From: Blastopirellula sp.
GTDB taxonomy: Bacteria > Planctomycetota > Planctomycetia > Pirellulales > Pirellulaceae
Direction of reading: 5' to 3'
DNA length: 37,844 nt
NCBI GenBank assembly: GCA_002733575.1
Contig: NVWB01000171.1
Span: 1 to 37,844 of the forward strand
Both the position numbers and the translations under genes were made by a program. The notes under the pieces are model-generated. The model was not told the DNA's origin. It was given only the letters and a program-made list of their open reading frames with translations, and made no database searches. This document shows positions 1-7,661 of this stretch, in pieces (the first letter of the stretch is position 1; every line of letters starts with the position of its first letter).

Positions 1-2336
1 CTTCCGCCACTTTGCTGGATGTAGCGTTCAATCATTTTCTACGTGGTCGAGACAGTGGCTACGAAGGTGATCAAGTTTACTTCCAAGGGCACGCATCACC
101 CGGTGTTTATGCTCGTGCGTTTGTTGAAGGTCGACTTTCAGAAACCCACCTGAGAAACTTTCGCCGTGAACTGCAAGACGAGCCAGGTTTATCCTCGTAT
201 CCGCATCCGCATCTGATGCCTGACTTCTGGGAATTCCCGACCGTTTCGATGGGACTGGGGCCGATTTGTTCGATCTACCAAGCACGTTTCAATCGCTACA
301 TGCAAGACCGGGGCCTGAAAGACACCAGCCAAACGAAAGTCTGGGCCTTCATAGGTGACGGAGAATGTGATGAGCCAGAAACCTTGGGCGCCATTAGTCT
401 GGCATCACGAGAACAGCTTGATAACTTGGTTTGGGTGATTAACTGTAATTTGCAACGCCTCGATGGTCCGGTTCGTGGCAACGGCAAGATCATTCAAGAA
501 CTCGAAGCCGTGTTCCGTGGTGCTGGCTGGAATGTGATTAAAGTCATCTGGGGAAGCGATTGGGATCCATTGCTCGATGCAGACAAGTCTGGCTTACTGC
601 TAAAACGAATGGAAGAAGTTGTTGATGGCCAGTATCAAAAATATGTAGTCATGCCTGGCTCTTACATCCGAGAACACTTCTTCGGCAAGTATCCAGAACT
701 GCTCGAACTAGTGAAAAACTACTCGGACGAACGCCTCCAAAAAATGGTTCGTGGAGGCCACGATCCTGAAAAAGTTTACACGGCTTATCAAGCTGCTACG
801 CAAAACAACGGCAAACCGAGTGTAATCCTTGCCAAAACCATCAAAGGCTATGGGCTAGGTGAAGCGGGTGAAGGTCGTAATGTTAGCCATAACCAAAAGA
901 AATTGAACGAAGACGAACTACGCGAATTCCGCTCAAGGTTCAGTATTCCGATTTCAGATGAAGATGTGGCAAAAGCACCATTCTACAAACCACCAGAAGA
1001 TAGTGCCGAGATGGCCTATCTGAGAGAACGGCGTGAGTCACTCGGGGGCTTTATGCCTTCTCGACCTACGACTTGCCCTGTTTCAGAAGTTCCTGGAATC
1101 GATCAATTCCAAGAATTCCTCAAAGGCAGCGATGGCAAAGCGATGTCGACCACCATGGCATTTGTGCGGTTGCTCTCGAAATTAGTACGAGACAAAAATA
1201 TCGGTAAGAATATCGTGCCGATTGTGCCAGACGAATCGCGCACCTTTGGTATGGAAGGCATGTTCCGTCAAATTGGCATCTATGCTCATGCAGGTCAACT
1301 GTATGAACCAGTCGACTCTGATCAGCACATGTACTACAAAGAGGCCAAAGATGGTCAGATATTAGAAGAGGGCATCACCGAAGCTGGTTCGATGTCTTCG
1401 TTTATCGCAGCGGGCAATGCCTACTGCCAGCATGGAATTAACATGATTCCATTCTTCATCTACTACTCAATGTTTGGCTTCCAACGCATTGGTGACTCGA
1501 TTTGGGCCGCAGCCGATACCAAGGCCAAAGGGTTCATGATCGGTGGAACTGCCGGTCGTACCACGCTCAACGGCGAAGGATTACAGCATCAAGATGGGCA
1601 CAGCCTGCTTAACGCCATTGCTTATCCAACCGTGAAGTCGTATGACCCGGCATTTGCTTATGAAATGGCCATCTTGGTCCTTCATGGTATGCAAAAGATG
1701 TATGTCGAAGGCGAAACGAACATCTATTACATTACTGCCGAAAATGAAACCTACGAAATGCCACCAATGCCGGAAGGCGTTGAAGAAGGTATTGTTCGTG
1801 GGCTTTATAAATTCAAATCGATAGAAGCAACAAAATCAAAACAGCGTGTGCAACTGTTTGGAAGTGGGGCCATCTTACGATCGGTACTCACCGCTCAGGA
1901 AATTCTGGCTGAGAAATACAACATTTCCAGCGATGTTTGGAGCGTAACCAGTTACACCGAACTTCGTCGTGATGCTCAATCTTGCGAACGGTGGAATATG
2001 TTCCATCCTTTAGAAACACCGAAGAAATCTTACTTAGAGAAAGTTCTCGAAGGTGCCGAAGGGCCATTCATCGCGTCTTCTGATTATGTACGTGCTTTGG
2101 CTGAACAAGTTCAGCCGTACTTGCCAGGCAACATGTTTGTGTTGGGAACCGATGGCATGGGCCGAAGTGAATCTCGCGAAGCCTTGCGACGCCACTTTGA
2201 AGTCGATGCAGAATCAGTGGTTATTGCAACGCTCTACCAACTGAGCCGTGAAGGCAAAGTTGAGCCCAAGGTTGTAGCCCAAGCAATCAAAGATTTGGAT
2301 TATAACCCTGAAAAGATTGATCCTTACTTTGCATAA
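1..2336 (+). CDS. aceE: Pyruvate dehydrogenase E1 component, homodimeric AceE type (5'-partial)
   Basis: Thiamine-diphosphate E1 of the pyruvate dehydrogenase complex: it decarboxylates pyruvate and passes the acetyl group to the lipoyl arm of E2. The frame is already open at the left edge (first whole codon at position 3, reading SATLLDVAFNHF), so the TTG at 12 is not the real start. About 110 N-terminal residues are missing compared with the roughly 887-residue family. From memory the sequence aligns with E. coli AceE over its whole length. Landmarks, counted from the TTG at 12, are FQGHASPGVYARAF near 25-37, the ThDP-binding GDGECDEPE at 115-123 followed by NCNLQRLDGP near 144-153, the active-site loop GRNVSHNQKK near 290, and IYYSMFGFQRIGD and GEGLQHQDGHS in the second half. 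The E2 gene follows 98 bp downstream on the same strand. Identification is secure. Confidence 0.97.
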   Translation, partial: SATLLDVAFNHFLRGRDSGYEGDQVYFQGHASPGVYARAFVEGRLSETHLRNFRRELQDEPGLSSYPHPHLMPDFWEFPTVSMGLGPICSIYQARFNRYMQDRGLKDTSQTKVWAFIGDGECDEPETLGAISLASREQLDNLVWVINCNLQRLDGPVRGNGKIIQELEAVFRGAGWNVIKVIWGSDWDPLLDADKSGLLLKRMEEVVDGQYQKYVVMPGSYIREHFFGKYPELLELVKNYSDERLQKMVRGGHDPEKVYTAYQAATQNNGKPSVILAKTIKGYGLGEAGEGRNVSHNQKKLNEDELREFRSRFSIPISDEDVAKAPFYKPPEDSAEMAYLRERRESLGGFMPSRPTTCPVSEVPGIDQFQEFLKGSDGKAMSTTMAFVRLLSKLVRDKNIGKNIVPIVPDESRTFGMEGMFRQIGIYAHAGQLYEPVDSDQHMYYKEAKDGQILEEGITEAGSMSSFIAAGNAYCQHGINMIPFFIYYSMFGFQRIGDSIWAAADTKAKGFMIGGTAGRTTLNGEGLQHQDGHSLLNAIAYPTVKSYDPAFAYEMAILVLHGMQKMYVEGETNIYYITAENETYEMPPMPEGVEEGIVRGLYKFKSIEATKSKQRVQLFGSGAILRSVLTAQEILAEKYNISSDVWSVTSYTELRRDAQSCERWNMFHPLETPKKSYLEKVLEGAEGPFIASSDYVRALAEQVQPYLPGNMFVLGTDGMGRSESREALRRHFEVDAESVVIATLYQLSREGKVEPKVVAQAIKDLDYNPEKIDPYFA

Positions 2337-2434
2337 ACCTTGTCGCAAGCAAGTAAAAACAACTCCCACGTAAATCCACAACTGAATAGATAAATAATAA
2401 ACGGCCAGATAGAGCCGACAAAGGTAATCCACCT

Positions 2435-3865
2435 ATGGCAATCGAAGTAAAAATGCCTGACTTGGGCGACGGAATTGAATCTGCTGACGTCATGTCTCTT
2501 TTCGTATCGGTTGGAGACACGGTTGAAAAAGACCAAGATTTGATCGAAATCGAAACGGACAAAGCAACAACAGAAATCCAAGCCTCGGCTGCTGGAACCA
2601 TCACAAAGATCTCCGTTGCTGTTGGAGATACCGTAGCGATTGGTGCTGTTATCGTAGAACTTGAGGCTTCTGACGCTGCTGCTCAAGCGGCTCCTGCTGC
2701 TGTAGAACCACCGGTTGTTGCAGAGCCCACTGTTCCACCCGCAGAACCTGAACCACCCAAAGTGGAAGCGGCTCCTGTAGTTCCTGCACCAACACCTGTT
2801 GCGGCACCTAAACCAGTGGTGGTGGAAACTCCACCAGTTAAGACCGAGGAACCCTTGGTTGCAGCGGTTTCAGTACCGGTTGCTGAATCAACCGGAGACT
2901 TTGTTCACGCCGATATCGATAGCGTTCCAGCAGGCCCTACCATTCGCCGGTTTGCCAGAGAAGTTGGAATTGATTTACGTCGAGTCGCAGGCACAGGCTC
3001 CAATGGTCGAGTCACGCGTGAAGATGTACTGCGAACCGTCCGAGAGCATGGTCAATCTTCTAGTGCAAATGAGACAACTGCTCCCGCTGTAAAAGCTCCA
3101 GCAGCACCGGCCACAACGAAATCAGCAAAGCCTGCGGTAGGTGAACCGGGGCAAGATAAGTTTGGACCGATTCGCGTTCAAAAAATGCCGAAAATCCGTC
3201 AGACCATTGCCAAGCACATGTCAAAATCGTGGACTACAGCTCCACGTGTCACCAACTTTGATGATGCCGATGTCACTGCATTAGAAGAGCTACGACAGCA
3301 AAGCAAGGCCGATTACGCAGCAGTGGGTGTCAAACTAACTTCGATGCCATTTTTGATCAAAGCGGTTGCTTTATCTCTGGAAGCTCACCCTGATCTCAAT
3401 GCCACAATTGACGTTGAGAAAAAAGAAATCGTCTATAAAGATTATGTCAACGTCGGCATCGCTGTTGATTCGGAACGTGGTTTGGTCGTGCCTAACTTTC
3501 GAAACACGAATGAGATGAGCATTCCTGACATTGCTCGTACATTACAACAAGTGGCTGCTGATGTTCGTAGTAACAACTTCAGCATGGATCAACTACAAGG
3601 CGGCACATTTACGATCAGCAACCTAGGTGCCATTGGCGGAACCTACTCGACGCCGATCATCAATGTGCCTGAAGTGGCCATTTTATTGGTGGGTCGATCT
3701 CGCATGATGCCCGTGGTAGTCGATGGCGAAATCGTACCACGCTTGATGATGCCGATGAGCTTATCGTACGATCATCGCATGGTCGACGGGGCAGCAGCCG
3801 CTCGTTTCTTAAATGAAATCATTGGCTACTTAGAAGCACCAAGTCGCCTGTTGATGGCTCCTTGA
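2435..3865 (+). CDS. aceF: Dihydrolipoamide acetyltransferase, E2 of pyruvate dehydrogenase
   Basis: E2 core of the pyruvate dehydrogenase complex, transferring acetyl from lipoate to CoA. The 476 residues read as one lipoyl domain (1-78, lipoylated Lys43 in ETDKATTE), a Pro/Ala/Val-rich swinging linker (about 80-150), a peripheral subunit-binding domain (about 165-200, GPTIRRFAREVGIDL...GRVTREDV), a second Ala/Pro linker, and the catalytic domain (about 230-476) with the active-site motif DHRMVDG (His447). A single lipoyl domain is at the short end for AceE-associated E2 proteins. The start ATG has an AAAGGT Shine-Dalgarno-like stretch about 11 nt upstream. E3 (lpd) is not in the window: a terminator follows directly, so E3 must be encoded elsewhere. 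Confidence 0.95.
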   Translation: MAIEVKMPDLGDGIESADVMSLFVSVGDTVEKDQDLIEIETDKATTEIQASAAGTITKISVAVGDTVAIGAVIVELEASDAAAQAAPAAVEPPVVAEPTVPPAEPEPPKVEAAPVVPAPTPVAAPKPVVVETPPVKTEEPLVAAVSVPVAESTGDFVHADIDSVPAGPTIRRFAREVGIDLRRVAGTGSNGRVTREDVLRTVREHGQSSSANETTAPAVKAPAAPATTKSAKPAVGEPGQDKFGPIRVQKMPKIRQTIAKHMSKSWTTAPRVTNFDDADVTALEELRQQSKADYAAVGVKLTSMPFLIKAVALSLEAHPDLNATIDVEKKEIVYKDYVNVGIAVDSERGLVVPNFRNTNEMSIPDIARTLQQVAADVRSNNFSMDQLQGGTFTISNLGAIGGTYSTPIINVPEVAILLVGRSRMMPVVVDGEIVPRLMMPMSLSYDHRMVDGAAAARFLNEIIGYLEAPSRLLMAP

Positions 3866-3887
3866 GTGTTGAACAAAATTGAATTAT

Positions 3888-3921
3888 AAAAAAAGCCGTG
3901 TTGAATTCAACACGGCTTTTT
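3888..3921. terminator. Bidirectional rho-independent terminator between convergent genes
   Basis: A perfect inverted repeat lies between aceF (+) and the convergent gene at 3943-5580 (-). It has A-rich flanks, stem GCCGTGTTGAA / TTCAACACGGC and a following T-run (TTTTT at 3917-3921). Because both flanks are A/T tracts it can form a GC-stem plus U-tail in either direction, which suits two converging transcripts. Confidence 0.9.
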
Positions 3922-3942
3922 CTATTGTGATGTGCAAAAGAA

Positions 3943-5580
3943 TTAGTCTTGCCAAACTATTGAGTCACTTGGCAAGACTCGCATCCACTCCATGGCATTC
4001 CACATCAGTTTTTCAAACGCTGGTTCTTTGAAATCGCTGACGTGCCCTAGGGAAGTGTAGAACACTTTGCTTTTGCCGAATGTGTTGACCCAAGCGACTG
4101 GTTCGGCTTCTTCACCTTTAATTGTACCCATCAATAACGGCGTGGCAGATTTGGCGAGCGGTTTGGCTTGATAGAGTGAACCGCCGGAAGTGTAGTTAAA
4201 GTCAACACCTTCTAGAATGGGATGATTGGCTTTTGAGTCAATTACCGTTATTGCTGGCAAGATCGTGTTTTTATAGTGGCCTCGGTAGTTGCCTCCCAGC
4301 ACTTCTGGATCAAAGAACTCCCACTCCTCGTGCCCTGCTGGTCCTTTGCCACGGGCAAAAAATGCGTGGCTGGAAGTACGAATTGCCAATAGTGGTTTGC
4401 CTGCATCTAAGTAGTCTCGGATTGCCTGTAATTGATCTTTGGGCAACGCTTGTCGACGGGCACTCAGCACTAGCACATCGGCATTTTTCAGTGCTTTAAC
4501 AAGCCCTGGAATGGTATGTTTTTCAGCATCGCCAATTACCACGGTGAGGTCGAACCCTCGTTGTGTAGTCCAAATCTTCTTTGCCAATGCAGGCAAGGTT
4601 TCCCAGGTTTCGTATTCTGGTTCAGCAATAGCCACTACTACTTTGGTAGGCACATCCCATTTGAATGCAAATGGTTTTCCGCCGATGACTTGATCACTGG
4701 TAATCGTCGGGGCTACATACTTTTCGATATGCTCAACAATTAAATCGGTGCCTCGATAATGCGAGGCATACGGCTTGCGGGCCGGATTGTACATGGTGTC
4801 GGTCATGTCTCGCATTAACACAACATTGCGTCCATTTTTGGCCATTTGACGTAAGCCAAACGGTCTTCCTAAAACGCACATGTTGGTGTGAACGCCGACT
4901 AACACCACGTTTTTAATTCCACGCTGCTCCATGGCGTTCCAGATTTCATTGCCGTTATCGCTGATGATATCTCGTTTGGAATCAATTGTGATGGTGGCAA
5001 TCTGGCGTTTCCAAGGGCTTCTAGGATTTCTGTCGAGTGAAGTTAAGTGCTTGGCCCATTTCTCGTGCAGTACCAAGTCGTCATCTTCGCCCCCATCCGA
5101 TTGATCGATAGGGTAAAGGTTCATTTCTTCGCCAGGAATTTCATTACACCACTGATTGATATCGCCAGGAAGGTTTGCCGCTTTTGATGCCGCCATGGCC
5201 CTTTTGCGGGCCGGATGATCTTTGTAGAAATCCATGCAGCTACTGGGGGCATGCACCACAAATGCTCCACGATCTCGCATCGCGGCCACCACTTGATTCA
5301 TGCGAGGGGCAATTTCGCCAACTCGCATTGTGGCATTCAAACAGTGGTGATAATCCCACATATCACATACGACCACCGCAGTTTCCTCGGGGTTCCATTT
5401 TTCAGAACTCTGAATTTGCTTCCAACTGTTTTTCGATCCATCAACATTGGTAAGTGATCGAAGATTTAATTCAAAAGGTTCAGCCGCTATTGTGTCTGAC
5501 GCTATCGTCAACAACAGAGAGAATGCAAAAACTAGGGACAGATGTTTGATTGTTTGAAACGCAGAGGAAAAGATAGACAT
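3943..5580 (-). CDS. Secreted isochorismatase-like hydrolase fused to a ThuA-like domain
   Basis: 545 residues. An N-terminal signal peptide (hydrophobic about 14-30, probable cleavage after IAA at 31-33) implies export. Residues about 65-290 form an isochorismatase/nicotinamidase-type cysteine hydrolase. The strand-1 aspartate is in VVVCDMWDYHH (Asp73) and the presumed nucleophile is Cys235 in GVHTNMCVLGRP; Lys174 or Lys177 in HEKWAKH is a candidate for the catalytic lysine. Residues about 310-545 match the ThuA (trehalose-utilisation-like, PF06283) fold, ending in VFYTSLGHVSDF...FEKLMWNAMEWM, where the LGH motif is typical. The fold assignments are from recognition and the substrate is unknown. 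Convergent with aceF. A 344-nt gap with a hairpin separates it from the permease gene upstream on the same strand, so it is probably transcribed on its own. Confidence 0.87.
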   Translation of the reverse strand: MSIFSSAFQTIKHLSLVFAFSLLLTIASDTIAAEPFELNLRSLTNVDGSKNSWKQIQSSEKWNPEETAVVVCDMWDYHHCLNATMRVGEIAPRMNQVVAAMRDRGAFVVHAPSSCMDFYKDHPARKRAMAASKAANLPGDINQWCNEIPGEEMNLYPIDQSDGGEDDDLVLHEKWAKHLTSLDRNPRSPWKRQIATITIDSKRDIISDNGNEIWNAMEQRGIKNVVLVGVHTNMCVLGRPFGLRQMAKNGRNVVLMRDMTDTMYNPARKPYASHYRGTDLIVEHIEKYVAPTITSDQVIGGKPFAFKWDVPTKVVVAIAEPEYETWETLPALAKKIWTTQRGFDLTVVIGDAEKHTIPGLVKALKNADVLVLSARRQALPKDQLQAIRDYLDAGKPLLAIRTSSHAFFARGKGPAGHEEWEFFDPEVLGGNYRGHYKNTILPAITVIDSKANHPILEGVDFNYTSGGSLYQAKPLAKSATPLLMGTIKGEEAEPVAWVNTFGKSKVFYTSLGHVSDFKEPAFEKLMWNAMEWMRVLPSDSIVWQD

Positions 5581-5651
5581 GGTTCAAAACTCGGCTTTGA
5601 GAGTAAGTGAGTAGGACAGAGCTTAGAGGCAATCAAGGTAGGGTTTGTTTA

Positions 5652-5690
5652 TTAGAACCGACCGGAAGTGGATAATCCAGTCGGTTCTAA
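5652..5690. terminator. Stem-loop, possible terminator of the permease transcript
   Basis: TTAGAACCGACCGG (5652-5665) pairs with CCAGTCGGTTCTAA (5677-5690) around an 11-nt loop, 14 bp with one C/T difference. It lies 12 nt beyond the stop of the open frame that continues from the permease gene and before the start of the isochorismatase-ThuA gene. No strong T-run follows on either strand, so a terminator role is inferred from position and stem length only. Confidence 0.45.
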
Positions 5691-5702
5691 AATTTCTTCG
5701 CA

Positions 5703-5924
5703 TTAAGGCACGGTATTGCTTGTGCCGTTTAAATCATTTAACGCCCGGTTGGTGACGCGAACACGATACTTGCCCTTAGAGTTAAATCCCTCTTGATACT
5801 TCATTCCCTCCTTCATTCCCTCCTCCATTTGCTTAATCACAGGCTGGGCATGTTCGTCGATTAGAGTCTTTTTTCGCTTGAGATTATTAGATCTGAATGA
5901 GGCAAATAGAAACCGGGCTTTGCT
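5703..5924 (-). other. 73-codon open frame continuing in frame past the TSUP permease stop
   Basis: Directly after the TAG of the permease gene (5925-5927) the same frame stays open for 73 codons to a TAA at 5703-5705. The conceptual peptide is basic and polar (for example KARFLFASFRSNNLKRKK near its start and KGKYRVRVTNRALNDLNG near its end). It holds a short duplication, EGMKEGMK, encoded by a 12-bp tandem repeat (5799-5822). There is no convincing start with a ribosome-binding site, though an ATG occurs at codon 33. It may be a decayed gene, a lost C-terminal extension, or chance. I do not recognise the peptide. Confidence 0.35.
5799..5822. repeat. 12-bp tandem duplication
   Basis: CTTCATTCCCTC is repeated twice back to back. 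On the minus strand it encodes the EGMKEGMK duplication in the open frame beyond the permease stop. Being a multiple of 3 it keeps the frame. Confidence 0.8.
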
Positions 5925-6719
5925 CTAATCTAGCGAAGTAGTCGAACTTTCTTGTGTAGTTGGAGCATCTCGTTCAGGGCTGCCGCGCACGATCATTCCC
6001 AAGGAAATCATCGCAAGCATACACAGCACAATAATGCGAAAGGTTTTGGGGTCGATCTTGTCTGAAATCCAGACGCCCAGTTTCCCGCCTGCGAAACAGA
6101 ATGGAATTGCGATAAAACTGAGCCAAAGCACTTGAGAGTTTACGAGCCCTAGGGCTGTCATGCCTACGACTTTGGTGGCGGTGATAATCAATAGAAACAG
6201 GGCCACAAATGCTTTGAATTGCTTGGGGTTCCACGACTGACGCGTGGCAAAAGCAACAATCGGAGGGCCGCCGATACTGAGTGCGCCGGAAAGAATTCCG
6301 CTGCAAGCCCCGGCGATGATGGACCAGAGCCGAATGTTTTTCATCTCTTTCAGCTCACTTTTGCGATGAAATAATCCTTCCACCGCAATGAACAAAATCG
6401 CGATACCTGTGGCTCTAATCAATAAATCAGCAGGGACCATTTTCAATGCCAATAGCCCCAGCGGCAAGGTGCAGACCGCAGCTATTGTGCTTGAAACGAA
6501 CGAGTTGGAATCCAAACCCTTTCGATAGATCCAAGCAGCATAGGCCGAGGGAATCAACGACGCAATTGAAACAATCACATTGGCATCACGAATACCGACC
6601 ATCATTGGCAAGACCGTCATCGCCACCATAGCAAACCCAAAGCCCATTGAGCTTTGGGTCAATGATGAAAAAGTAATGATCAGAACGAAACTGATAATCA
6701 GAAGTAAGTCGAGTTCCAT
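5925..6719 (-). CDS. TSUP family (TauE/SafE, DUF81) membrane permease
   Basis: 264 residues with about eight hydrophobic segments and the TSUP pattern of two half-repeats: QSSMGFGFAMVAMTVLPMMVG near the N-terminus, and CSGILSGALSIGGPPIVAFA around 139-158, which carries the family's glycine-rich GxLSGxxxIGGPP element. TSUP proteins are thought to move sulfite, sulfoacetate or other organosulfur anions across the inner membrane; the substrate here is unknown. Its ATG directly follows the stop codon of the decayed MFS gene (TAA then ATG), and a good AGGAG ribosome-binding site lies inside that relic's last codons. It was therefore once translationally linked to the MFS gene. The C-terminal tail (ERDAPTTQESSTTSLD) is polar. 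Confidence 0.88.
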   Translation of the reverse strand: MELDLLLIISFVLIITFSSLTQSSMGFGFAMVAMTVLPMMVGIRDANVIVSIASLIPSAYAAWIYRKGLDSNSFVSSTIAAVCTLPLGLLALKMVPADLLIRATGIAILFIAVEGLFHRKSELKEMKNIRLWSIIAGACSGILSGALSIGGPPIVAFATRQSWNPKQFKAFVALFLLIITATKVVGMTALGLVNSQVLWLSFIAIPFCFAGGKLGVWISDKIDPKTFRIIVLCMLAMISLGMIVRGSPERDAPTTQESSTTSLD

Positions 6720-7124
6720 TTACTCTGGCAACTCCTGATCCCGTGTTTCTGGTGCAAAAATCAACACGGCGGCACCTGCCACGTAATCGATGGTCGAGGC
6801 CAACAATCGGGCCCCATTGAAACAGACTCCCGAACCAGTTCCACACAGCCGGGTTGGATACAACTCAGGGAAATAGACCGCATAACCCGCATGCATTCCC
6901 AGCGTGAAGAACCAGATGATGGGAAGCATAATCATAATCACAGTGATGTCCTGGAATTGCGGCAAAAACCCGAAGCAGAAAAATGAGATAAAGAAGGCCT
7001 CTACATAGTATATCAGATAGGCTTCTATTCTTCCTAGCCGTTGTGATATCGGGCCAAAACAACCCAGTCATATACGACCGCCGGTGGTTGTCAAAAACAT
7101 GCCCAACATTTCCCAGAGTTTCAA
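6720..7124 (-). pseudogene. Relic of an MFS (sugar/metabolite:H+ symporter) transporter, C-terminal part
   Basis: One minus-strand frame reads as the C-terminal third of a major facilitator: LWEMLGMFLTTTGG, then GPISQRLGRIEAY (the conserved loop motif), hydrophobic helices, and YFPELYPTRLCGTGSGVCFN, the classic ELYPTxxRxxGxG region, ending APETRDQELPE. The frame is broken by TGA at 7068-7070 between GGRI and LGCFGPI, and by TAA at 7125-7127 just upstream. Beyond that TAA the same frame stays open for 43 codons to a TGA at 7257-7259 (coding-looking, LLNAVEANEIEQASQAHSNL), so the relic may extend to about 7256. The N-terminal helices are absent. Only the last 81 codons lack a stop. The preserved 3' end carries the ribosome-binding site of the permease gene. 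Confidence 0.8.
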
Positions 7125-7256
7125 TTAATGGGTATTCGCGTCTAAAACTAAATCACGAGTTTTTGCATCAAGATTCGAGTGAGCCTGAGAAGCCTGCTCG
7201 ATCTCATTTGCTTCGACCGCGTTCAAGAGGATAATCTTTGCGTGGATATGAACTTG

Positions 7257-7471
7257 TCAGAAGCACATTTGCACTTCGTTCTCGCTTACCGGTGTGTTGA
7301 GATTACGGAAATACAGTTCGTGCTTTTCGTGGTAAAAAACTTCGTAAAATGACTGCTCACCAGCCGACTTTGAAGTGAAAAAGAACGTGTATCATCGTCG
7401 ACGATTCCGGCGTGGCAGTGCTGCAAGTTCAAACGTATTTGGTGTCGTCTGATGTTAAAATGTTCGGTCAA
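7257..7471 (-). pseudogene. Relic of an unrecognised gene (frameshifted 3' end)
   Basis: Two minus-strand frames join into one coding-looking peptide if a single frameshift is allowed near 7375-7392, in a T-rich run. It starts EHFNIRRHQIRLNLQHCHAG then IVDDDTRSF in one frame. It continues FFTSKSAGEQSFYEVFYHEK and HELYFRNLNTPVSENEVQMC in the other frame, to a TGA at 7257-7259. The family is not recognised. The second part is in the same frame as the MFS relic, and both lie in one decaying block. The remaining 190 nt up to the gene at 7662 hold nothing I can name. Confidence 0.5.
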
Positions 7472-7661
7472 GAGACTTAAAGGGAGATTCTCCGCTATTA
7501 AATCAAGGCTTTTGTGGAATCCCTAGCCAAAAACGGACATTTTAGGTTATGATCAAATAATCACCTGTGCCAAAGCATCTATGTGTAAGACGTTGCTAAA
7601 TCTCTAGTTAAGTAGATTTCGCGTCATTCCCGCCTTTAATCCTCGACGACCAATACGATCC

